64,000 nucleotides of DNA from Gymnothorax reevesii (lineage: Eukaryota > Chordata > Actinopteri > Anguilliformes > Muraenidae). The position numbers and the translations under genes were made by a program. This document shows, in pieces, positions 22,440-33,800 of the stretch (position 1 is its first letter; each line of letters begins with the position of its first letter). The DNA is taken from contig CM056583.1 in the NCBI GenBank assembly GCA_029721435.1, positions 50,943,620 through 51,007,619 on the forward strand, written 5' to 3'. The notes below the pieces were generated by a model, which was not told the origin of the DNA, did not search any database, and saw only the letters and a list, made by a program, of their open reading frames with translations.

Positions 22440-25400
22440 GCCACCTTGATTTCAATGGTTGAAACCTACGGCAAGAAGCTACGGTTGCCAACGAGCTTGG
22501 TCCATGACAGGAAACCGGTGAAATTCATAGGACGAATAAGAGGATTTCGTGATTACAGATGGGGAAATCATAAGACTGCCCCCTTTCCCCCTTGTATTTT
22601 CTTGACAGACAATTAACTTGTCTCTCTGTGTGTGGCTCTGTCATGTCGCGGCAGTTGACATTCATGCGCACAGTGATACAGAGGGAGAGAAAAATGGTGC
22701 CAAGTGATTGTGAAGTGTGTTATTCACTGACCATGGTTTTGTGACACAAATATGTTACTCTTTAAAACCCATGTTCTGGGAATCAATCCTTTTGTTTTTT
22801 TTTTTTTGTTTTTTAACCTCTGAAAACTAGCTGTAACTACTTACTTCAAAACTTTGGGAGGCCAAAATTTCGCTCGAAGGACACATTAATGGAAAAAAAA
22901 ATCACCTCTCATGCACTACACAGCTTAAGGGGACTTATAATTAAGCAAACATTTTTCCAAGATATTCACCATTATCAAAATAATTCTATTAGAAATTGCA
23001 AGTTAAAACACTGAGTTTCTGTAGCATCACATCAGTGGTTGCCATGGCAACGGCTGTTTTAGTGAATATTGTAGATTCTTAGAGAAACACAGTTATTGCG
23101 ATAATTAAACAGTGTTCGGTTATAATTTCAGCTGTAATGTGAAGGAAAAAACATTCCTAATGTCACTAAAGAGCTGTTTAGGTTTCTATGTTCTAGTATT
23201 GATTTTGACCCCCCTAAATAAATTTTGGCGGGAAACGGCTAATTAAATATGCATATTTTGATTTACTCATATTCAGAGGTAAATATTGCAAAAAGAGCTC
23301 CGTACAGACATAGATCATCACAAAATGAAGAAAACTGCCAAATTGGATGTACAGTTGCTGAGAAATCTGTATTTTTAGAAAAATGTGATTTTAGTTCGAA
23401 AGTAATGATGTGATTGAAGTTTGACTGTAATATTCTCAGGAGGGAAACATTTAGTATTTTGTTTTTAGGATTTTTTTTACCTCTTTAAAAGGCACCAGCC
23501 TCATAAGTAAGCCTCTCTTCTTCAATCTTTTTTCCCTAGTTTTTCATGCTTGTCGAGCATCTATTTGTTTCTTTTTTCAAGCTCTAGTGCGCATTTTTCC
23601 CCGTTTCACACATTTTCTGTCCATTTCATGGTAGCCTTTCATTGAGCGTGCCCCTGCCTTTATGTCAAGCTTCATAAAAATGGAGGAAATTCCTGGTTGG
23701 CCATCATTGAAATTCACCACACTCATAGCCGTTCCAGCCTTGAAAATAGTGTTTGTGATGAATGTTTTCTTTGGAACACGACTCCATATTACGGACTATT
23801 TGAAGGACCACTTCATGTGTTTATCTGAAAACTAAAATTCTGAACCAAAATTGACATTCTGCTTAGCTATAGGTCCCCTTGAAGTTGAATGAAATACAGT
23901 TATGTCAAAAATTCTGAACTATCCCTTTAATAAACAATATATGGTGTTTTGAGAGGCTGAACGTAGGTTTTCATGATGCAAAAAAAAGTGACAATTAAAA
24001 AAAGCTGAAAAGCATGATTGACAAAAGAAAAAAATAGACAAATACCATTAGTATGCAATCTCTGGTTAAGACACTAATGTGAAAAGTGATAGATGTGAAA
24101 CCAGTTTAATGATCAGCATTAAAGTCAAAAATTACTCTTGCAGTCCCACAACAATCTTCAATTTAGTCATCCAGCACATTACAACAATAATTTACATACA
24201 GAGTGTGTAGCAAAATATTTTACATTTAAAAACAGCCATTTGTGAGGCGTGAAAGTTAAACTGGGCATGGGCATTATATCCAGCTACTGTATATAAAAAC
24301 AATATTCTGGAGAAGTAGTATTTCAGAAATTAGGAAAAACACCTGAAGGTGCAGAAATGACTACATTTACTACCATAATCACTGTTTTTTGGTAGTAATT
24401 TGGCAATGTTTTCAGTAATCTTCCTTGTTATGAACAAAAAGGCGTACCAATAGAGCACAGCTGTATACAGAACACAAATACTAAGGCTCAGCAAATGTAG
24501 CAAAAGGACCAGCCCAAGGGAGAGTCCAAAGACCAGCAGATGCAAACAACATAAGTCCTATGCATTACCTGCAAAAGTGCCAGACAATGCAAAAGAGAAA
24601 CCGGGAAACTCCCGTCCTTGCCATAGAAAATTTTCCTTCAGAAATGCTGTATTTTCTGCACTTAATACTTACTTTTTGCAGAAGTTGCAACTGAATACAA
24701 GTACAAGCTGACCACAAACTGTATTGTCCTAGGACTGGCTGCACCAGCTGGAAATAGTTTCAATAATATGGGACAACACCCCTTACAAAGCTAAAAACAA
24801 TTAGAAAACAGTCTTGTAAATTTCACAGAGTACTTTTATACACTAGAAAATGGTAAGAGACCGGCATCATTCTCTCGACATAGGTCCATATAGGGAGGAG
24901 AACACTGGACACTTAATTCAGTTTCTAAAGCTTTCAGTCTCTCGTGTCAATGACCGAATATCTGACTTGTGTTGTGTCATTTCAACTAAATGCTAAAATT
25001 TTACTCCCTTTCACTTTTGGAAAAATAAAGTCAATAAATAACTAGTTCCCAGGGCTGTACTTCAGTGTCCTACTGACTTGCATAACCCAGGTAATCCAAT
25101 GCTTGACAAGCAGAATGAGATGAATTAATCGATTACTTCAAAAATAAATAAGTACATACAATTCTCTATAAACAAACATCCCTCCGAAAGAGTAGCTAGC
25201 CATCTAGCATAATTAATGTTATGTTTTTTTGATGTGCAAATTAGAAGATGACAGTGACTTGAGACCCCTCAGCACGTTTGTTACGACACTGGTACAAACA
25301 GGTATTGCAGTGCGCGTGCACATTTCGCAAGTTTTTTAGAGGCGCTCAGATGGAAGGGTGGATGGACATGACGACAGTACACCTTTGGCAAATTACTTCC

Positions 25401-26117
25401 CATGGGAGTAAAAACTTGCTCGGCCGCTCTCTCATCTTTAATTATTGCAACCGAGCCTAAAATGGTTTCACTTGTTTCTCCCTGTATTGGGAGAGTGGGG
25501 TGGGGTGTTTCTACAGCATATGGAAGCAGTGGTGATGGCAGTGCAGAGGAGGATGCACCGAAGATGGACAAGTTTTAATCAGTCTTCTTCCAGCCCGACA
25601 CATCTCAGCCACAGGTAGCATGACACCTGGGACAGCGCAACTCTTCCATGATACGTCACTTCATCATGAGTCGACAGGTTGACAATACAGCTCCACCCTC
25701 ACATACCCAGTATAGCATAGCTCTTGAGGCCACTGCACCAGCTAAGCACAGGCACTAGCCTTGCTCATGTAATCTCTGTAGTCAGCCACACCTGCCAGCC
25801 TAACAACTGGCACACTGGCAGTGAAGAGATGGCCACTAATTCACACAGCAGACACTCCTTGTAGGAGGCTCAATTATTCAGAACAAATGTCAAACTGTGA
25901 GACCAGCAAAAACTGCACAGCAGGCTGGAAATGGTCAGTATTTGCAGTTACTTACAGAAAATGTACAGAACATTTTTAGGAACATTATGATCTTATACGT
26001 GTAAAACTAACATGAATCATTCATGAAAGTACTGAAAAACAAAAACACCTCTAGGTGCAGGTTGGCACTGTTTTAACCTGGAAAGCATAAAAGGTTTGGT
26101 CCCTCATAACAAGATAA
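22440..26117. other. Intergenic DNA, nothing recognised
   Basis: Mostly AT-rich single-copy-looking sequence with short homopolymer runs. No supported exon, RNA gene or terminal repeats were seen. Confidence 0.4.
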
Positions 26118-26244
26118 AGGGCTGGTTTCACAGGCACAGATTAAGCTTAGTCCTAGACTAAATTCAATTTTCAATATAAAATCTCTATACAAAACTCTGC
26201 TTAGTCCAGGACTACGCTTAAGCCATATCTGTGAAACTGGCCCT
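26118..26244. mobile_element. Palindromic MITE
   Basis: AGGGCTGGTTTCACAGGCACAGA at the left pairs with TATCTGTGAAACTGGCCCT at the right, and AGTCCTAGACTAA with TTAGTCCAGGACT inside. Flanks are TAA and TAG, loosely PIF/Harbinger-like. Confidence 0.6.
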
Positions 26245-26868
26245 TAGATTCCAAAGTATAGTTGAAGCCCCAGTGATAAAGAGCGCAGTATAATTTCAAT
26301 TTACTGATTGCATATGATGCGCCACTGTTCGGACAGTAATTATGGCTCAATTTACACTATAAACGAAGAATCTAATCCTGAGACGAGCCATTCTGGCAGA
26401 ACATTTTTTTGTTTTATTTTAACTACCACCACATTTTCAGCGATCAAATGGGCTGTCTCAAGGATAATTATGCCACGCTGACACTTGCACCATTTTTGTC
26501 CCCGTAATGCCTCGTGGCAAGGCGTGCCATTTCAGAAGTACGCAGCGGAGCCTTGTTTGCGCCCCATACATGCATAATTTATGCACAATAATAATCTAAT
26601 CTATCTACGTGGCCAAAAATTTGGACTGGGCAAACAACGTATGAACACTTCATGAAAAGTTCCTGCCATGCGCGTATGGTTCATGACGTGCGCGAACTAT
26701 GCATGAGCTGGGCGCGCCATGATCACATGAACAACTCGTGACAGCATCCTAACATGGCACGCATCGTCGGCAGTGCTTGCGCCGAGTTCCCGTGTTCACG
26801 CATGATTTAGGCAAGTGGCACGCACCTGGCACGAACACTGCGTGCCGAATCTTTGATTCTCTCTACAA

Positions 26869-27068
26869 CAGGGCTATTCTGTTGTGTCCAGAAAGGGCCG
26901 GTGTGGGTGCAGGCTTTCATTCCAGCCAAGCATTTGCACATCTGTTATCACTAATCAACCCTAAGAGTCTTTGCTAATGAGCTTGAGCTTATCAGGTGTG
27001 TAAGTGCTTGGTTGGAATGAAAGCCTGCACCCACACTGGCCCCCGCAGGATAATGTTGAATAGCCCTG
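26869..27068. mobile_element. hAT MITE with perfect 8-bp duplication
   Basis: 200 bp. CAGGGCTATTC at the left and GAATAGCCCTG at the right, with GTGTGGGTGCAGGCTTTCAT / ATGAAAGCCTGCACCCACAC as inner arms. Flanks CTCTACAA at 26861-26868 and 27069-27076. Confidence 0.92.
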
Positions 27069-27100
27069 CTCTACAACATGGCTAGCAGCCCCGCACCCTT

Positions 27101-27124
27101 CACGTGCACGTGCACGTGCACGTG
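27101..27124. repeat. (CACGTG)x4
   Basis: Four perfect tandem CACGTG hexamers, each a canonical E-box core. It lies about 600 bp beyond the VPS37B end; regulatory use is unproven. Confidence 0.85.
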
Positions 27125-27727
27125 TCAGGGTGGCACTACTCTGCTTTCACTTATAAAAGTAGAGATCGTATAAGAAAGCTACAACAACCAACCAACAACA
27201 GAAAGAAATGAAGGATACGTTATCTTTTAACACGCTCAGTCAAGAATACGAACCAAATCAGGGAGGAAAACAAAGCGATACAGGCAGGAGCCCAAAGCTC
27301 AACCTCATGTCCTGTACAAACCCTCCAAATACGGTTATAACAACCTTTTCTCCTTAAAATGATCCTGGCTAGAAGTCAAATGTATACATCAAATGAATAA
27401 TTCCTGACAGATTTGTTTAAATTCCAACAACAGAATAAAGATCATGTTCAAAGTGGGCAGGATTTCCCAGGGCTGGTTTCCTGAATACAGATATCTTCAA
27501 AGTTTTTCTTTTGATTTATTTTTCTTTTTCTTTTTTTTTTTTTTACACAAACGCGGAGGATACCGCTGTCTCTGGCTGTAGGCTGGCATGTTCAGAGGTT
27601 GTTGCCAAAACACATGCACTCAACTGCACTCCTCCCGTGAGGTGGGAGACATGCTCCTTAGGTGTGGAGCCCTGAGAGGTGGAGAGCTGACTCATCGCTG
27701 CAGGGTGAAGCCGGACAGGAGGACCCA

Positions 27728-27817
27728 TCACTGCAGGATGAAGCCGGGCTGGGGGCCCGGAGGAGGGGCCAGGGCCTCAGGGAGGGCGGGAGAGGCCTGC
27801 GAGGGTAGAGGCGTGTC
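27728..27817 (-). pseudogene. vps37b: VPS37B C-terminal extension beyond an in-frame TAG
   Basis: After TAG (27818-27820) the same frame continues DTPLPSQASPALPEALAPPP then GPQPGFILQ and TGA (27728-27730). The final PGFILQ is shared with known VPS37B proteins, so this stretch was coding until recently or still is. A pyrimidine-rich cag at 27797-27799 could act as an acceptor and skip the TAG if a matching donor is used upstream. Confidence 0.75.
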
Positions 27818-30800
27818 CTAGCCTGTGTGGGATGGGACAGAAGGGTATGGGCAGGGTGGGTAAGGATGGCCCGGAAGGGCAGCTGGCTGGGTGGGTGATG
27901 TCACAGGCATTGGGGAGCTGCTGCTGTCGGACTCTGGGTTGGGCTGAGCTGCAGGGGAGGGCGTGAGGGCAGGCTGCGTGGGGGGGGCGGGTGCAGGAGC
28001 AGGGGCCCGAGGCATCCTCTGGCCCTTGAGCACCACTTCTCTCAGCCTGTCAATCTTCACACGGCGCAGATGTGCCAGCTTTCTCTTACTCCGGTAATCG
28101 TCAATAAATGAATCCACTGGCTGCCCACCATCAAGGAACAAGTCCGCCATTTTCTTTTGCCACAGAATGAGGGAAGGAAAGAAACGAGCCGAAATTTAGT
28201 TACCGCTTAACCTTTTTGTGGTATTCTTGCATACCGCACAACAAACTAGTTTGTAGAATTGATCTAGCAGCGCTGCTCTATGGCCACTTGTTTATTGGAC
28301 TATGAACTTAAACAGACTACAACTGGGTCTCGTTACCTCAGTCTCCTCCTCAATCTTAGCTGCTTCTGCCTGAAGGAGAGCGAGCAACATGTCCAGAGAT
28401 CCACCAGACAAGTTGACACCTAGAAGGAAGTTAAAGAGTGAGAAAGAGATGAAAATTAAGCCCGTTATGAGGGAGAGAAGAATGTAACAAGGCTACCCCC
28501 TCCGATAAACACATAAATAATTCGCTCAATGTCCATTCAGGAGGAGCTTAAACATTTCTACCCAGTGTGGTAGCACTCACACATCCAGCAGCCAAATTCA
28601 AACAATAGAGAATGAGCAGTATCGCATGCTGATGCACCCAAACCCACTGCAATGTCAGACAAGCGTAAAATTACTTGCCATAGTGATGGGTTCAAGTGGG
28701 GAATATTCAACAAGCCAGCAATTCAACAAACCCATCTGGTTCATAAAAGGACCCCATCAAGTGTGCAGGCAATGTATTCAGGAAATACAGACAAAATTAT
28801 CTGAAATGGGCTGCTTGCTGCCTTTAAATACAATAGTCTTATTTTACAAAAATATTAAAGTGAAATAGGCCATCAGTAGGATTTGTTGTAATCTAATCTA
28901 ATGTGAAGCATTTATTTCTTTATAATGTGGAGCAAGATGTTGCAAGTTTTAGGGGAGGAACAAGAACATTATGAAGGAAGATCGCAAAGTGGACTTAAGG
29001 TAAATCAAATCAAAATGGTTTCAAAGTGCGTAAGTGGATCTTCAGACAAATTGAAAAAGTAGAAAAGTCAAATGGTAACTGCTACTCATCCACAGGAAAA
29101 ACTTGAATGTGACCTTAAATAACCAAATTACAAATGCAAGGTCTCCGTGTGTGGCGCTTCTCCAGGTCACTATGGCAGCCAGTACACCCCAATCTGAGGT
29201 GAGCAAATTAAGCTCTCCCGCTAAACTGTAAACCCGCACAAGAATTAATGCCTGCTTACTGCATGCAGAAATTGTGAGAAATCCCACAATACGTGCTGTA
29301 TATTTACCACATCCAACAGGAAAACACACACAGCTTTTATCCCTTCAGGGATGCAAACACAGGTATGCTGACAAAAGAGAGGGCTACCAAAATTGAAAAC
29401 AAGAGTTGTCAGAAAGACAACAAAACTCGCCGGGGGGCAAGGTGTAAGTTTTTCTGCACGCGGACGGACGAGGAGGCGGACGCGAACGCCGGGGGTACGA
29501 CAATAGCTCTCCGGACATTCGTCCCGGCGAGCTAAAAAGAAAAATGCGAAGCATAATACCATGTAACCATGAGATGATGGCCAGCCCTACATTCTTAAAT
29601 AAATAGAAATTCTATGAAATATACTCAGATTACTAAAAGAAAGACAGATGTCAAACAAAGAATTATAATTTTTTTGTAATTATTCTGCAGCATCAGGGAG
29701 TTGTTAAATACATGTAATTTAATTGTGTAGTCATTGTCCAACAATGTCCTCTCCTTAAAATATACACTCATGGCGCCTGTGAGGTCTTAACTGCCCTAAA
29801 TCGAACCCTGTCACACTTCACTCTTTGTCATTTCAGTTCTACCGAAGTATATCTACAGGAGATTCCAGATTCAGATTGCCATAATTTTCCACAACATAGT
29901 TTAAATTTGACAAGCTACAGCTGAGAGTACATTAGATTTAGTTCAACTTCATTCCCTTGTTAAGTAGCTAGCCAGCAGTTAGTCCATTATGTCCAGCAGC
30001 ATTTTAATGTTATCAGCAAAACGACTCAATAATCAAAAACTTATCCGATTTTGTTGTGACACTACGTCTCCACATCTTGTCTTGTAAAATACGCAAGAAC
30101 TGTTTGACCAGCATTGTATTGTTGACTGTGCTGTTAGACTATTGTGGAACTGCAAACAATCACGAGACCCAGTACTGGTCTACCTAAGATGTTAGTGTGA
30201 CAACAGTACCATTGTGAGCAAAGTAAGTAGGATGAATTTAAGTACTCATTTTTGCGAAGTTAAATCATCAACTTTTCTCGCTGTAAGGCAAACTAAATGA
30301 ACGTGATCCCGTGAGTTTATTATACAAGGGAAAATCTACCTAAAGAGAAGCTGCTTTGCAGTATAATAATGTTAGCTTAAAAAACATATCCTGAACCCTC
30401 GTGCAGAACTATTTTCATAGACTACAAAGAAATAAAATAAAATAAAATACACGACCCCATTCTTCCAGGTCAAATTCAGCTTAGTCAAGCACAGAGCCTG
30501 ACTCACAGCACCTACTCACAGATAATGGCTGTAAATCTGCTTACTGCATTTACACACTATATTAACAAAAATGGTCACAGCATTTACAGAGAATGGCCAC
30601 AAAGCTGCTTAATGCACTTACAGAAACTAGTGTGACATATAGAGAGAACTTAATCCATGTAGCCAGAATGGCCTCGCCACAAAACCACCAAGGAGTAATG
30701 TTGTGGGGAGAAGCCAAGAACAACAGCCGAGTGTTAGCCAGAATAACCGGTCTTGCCGCCTGCGTGTCGTCCTTAGAGAGGAACAAGTACACCTGCACAC

Positions 30801-33800
30801 AACCACACCCATGACAGGACAGCTTAACGCATGAGCGCATAACCGCACCCTCACACCTGCATCTGCGTGAATGCACACGCAGAAAGACGGACAGACACAC
30901 TAATACATGCGTGCGCAGAGAACTAAAAGGGTGAAATCAAAACTCTTATCTATTACTTTCCCCATTCAAACTGTTTCTTTTAAATGCCACAGTCAGTAAT
31001 GATGTCCTGCTCCAAAACCAATCCAGGGTCCACACACAGGAATTCCAGCTCAGGTTTTCAGTAATTTAGATCCAAAGAATTTAAACCCTTTATAGCGCTA
31101 AATGCAGCTATTGTCGCTCAATGATGTATCGACATCAAAGCTGTCGAAAACCTATCATGTGGTGACTTGTCCAAAAGAGCTCCCGCAGGGTTTTTTCAGT
31201 AACACTGCCAGTTCTTTTGCATAAATTATTAGTGTGCTTGTCCTCTTGGCTTTTGTTCTATCGATTCGCCTACATTCCTGCATGCTTGTCCTGCAGCATA
31301 ACAGCTGTGCAGTGTCAAACAAAGGAACAAACGGGCACATTGGGGCGTATCTTTCTGATGACCAACAACTGAGTGAAGCGTTAAAAAAGATTTGTTTAAA
31401 AGAGGCCATCAAGGCAGCGAAACAACAAGGAAACAGCTTTCTGTATGAGATAAAGCCTTGAACAGAGTGTCGGCTAACAAGTACATGTTCAATGACTTAA
31501 TTTGACGATAACAGCTAAATTTGGAAGCCACTGTGGGCTGGATATACTTGGATACTGGCCCATAATACCCAGTACCGGCATGGAGCTGGAGTGAGTCACT
31601 TGCTATCTGGGTAGTTATTTTCAAAGGAAAATGCAATCAGACGACCAACCAACTAACCTTGATCATACTGCCAGTTGCAATTTTTGTGTCGGAGTAGGCA
31701 GCAGATAGATGTGAGAGCCACATATAAGGTTCATTTTCTTGTGTCACAGGGTCAGATGAAAATTTACAAAGGTTGACTGAGTGAGAGTCAGCCAACCCTC
31801 AACTGTGCAACAAATCGCAACTCAAGCAAAGATGTTTGTTTTAAAAAACTCTTTATTCTATACCGCATTTATGAACAAGAAACAAGGCTGAGATACTCAA
31901 ATTTTCAATTAAGACCATTTTTATGTATGTTTGGAAGTAGCCGAAAATGCAAAAAAGCACAATATGATGCCACTACTTGAAAAATCACATTAAGTTGTAA
32001 AGGTCAAGGGGTTACACTGGCAAAGTTGTAGCAACCACAATAAAATAACAACATTAATTTATCCATCTACTGTAATTAACTACCACACAGAGTAGTATAA
32101 TTTCAATAGAATGAGGTTTATGATGGTCAGACACTCCGTCTGCAGATGGAGGGGTTACCTATAGTTGACCTGCGGAGCTGGTAAGCCTCGAAGACCGCCT
32201 GTAGGCACCGGTGCTGCTCGGTGAGCTGGTTTTTCCGCAGATCCAGCCTGGGCTGCAGCAGCAGGTTAAGCTCAGCCAGGCTGCGGTTACTGGCCAATGT
32301 CACGTCTTTGGCCTTCTGCACATTCTGTGTCTGAGAGAAAGCCAGCAGGTTCAGTGGAAACCCCTATGAGCCAAGCCACAGGCACAAAGAATACTGGGTT
32401 CATCCATTATAATTAAGCAGTAAACTTTCCTGTTTTCAGATCTGACAGCCATCAATGCAGATGGGTCAATGACAAATGACACGACACCATTACGACATCA
32501 CTATGACCTATGATGATCCATGACGAGCAGACAAAGTGGCACTATTTTTTTGAACATTTTGAAAATTGTGCCATGACAAAAATGAGACAATGACTTGGTT
32601 GAGACTGTTCAGAGATTCCTCCGAGTACATCTATTACACCCTTAAGACTTCCCTATGACTTGCCACAATCTCACCACTGTAGCCCAAGGTCCTTATTTGT
32701 GACAAGTAAAGCATGAAGTGTTAAAATTAAAAACTACTCAGTACTAGCCTGCAAAAATGTGGGACAGACAAACATACAGACACCATCATGATAGTAATAC
32801 CCCATTGGCTGTAATGACTGGTTGCACAACCCTTGGCAGTAACTACAGAAATCAAACATTTGCGATCACTAGCAATGAGTCTTTTGAATTGCCGAGGAGG
32901 AAATTTAGATTACTCTTAAGCCTATTTAATGTCATGCCACAGCATCTAAATCAGATTTAAGTCAGGATTTTGACTAGCCTCTCCAAAACCTTCATTTTGT
33001 GTCAGTTGAGACATTCAGAGGTAGATTTGTTTGTGTGCTTGTTTGGCTTCCACACAGCATACCCCAACTGCACTTGAGCTTGGGAGAGATATTTATGGTT
33101 CCATTAGTTATGGCAAGTTGCCCAGGTCCTGAGGCAGCAAACCAGCCCCAGACCATCACATCACACCACCACCATCAAGTTTGACAATGAGTATCATGGT
33201 CTTATTGTGGATTGCTGTGTTAATTTCATGCCAGATGGAGCGGGACCCATTTCTTCCCAAAAAAACTCCATCTGAATTTCTTCAAATGAGAGCATCAACA
33301 ACTCATCAAAGAGGTCACTAAAGAGCCCAGACAAGCATCTAAAGAACTGCAGATTTCACATGCCTCAGTTAAGGGCAGCATTTGCAATTCAGCCAGGGGG
33401 AAAAAATGAGAGCAGAACCCAGAACTATAAAACTTAAACGCGGACTGAAATAAAAATTCTCCTGTCGCAATTTAGGACAATAAAGTGTGGGATTGATTCC
33501 GGCCATGGCAGAGTGATCAGCAGCCTCGCGGGGGCAGTGCATAATTGGCTTTATGTTGCTCAGGGATATGGGAAGGATAAGGTTTGTTTAGGTTGGTATA
33601 GTTTGTTGCTTAAGCACGTCCAGCTGGCCATCTGTCCATTTGTAGGTCGTATTCCAAGCAATCATGTTTGGTTTTCCTCGGTCCTCATTCTGTGCCTGCG
33701 AGGATTGAAAATACGAGAGAAAAGAGGGGGTGGCAGACAAGCTTGCATTTAGGAGACCACAGACTGTTTGCAGTCTCAAGAAGATGGCGCATGAATCGCA

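Noticed and set aside
24330..24545. Minus-strand open frame with a hydrophobic stretch (LVFGLSLGLVLLLHLLSLS)
   Set aside because: No homology recognised, no clear splice partners, and AT-rich intergenic context; hydrophobic frames arise easily by chance.
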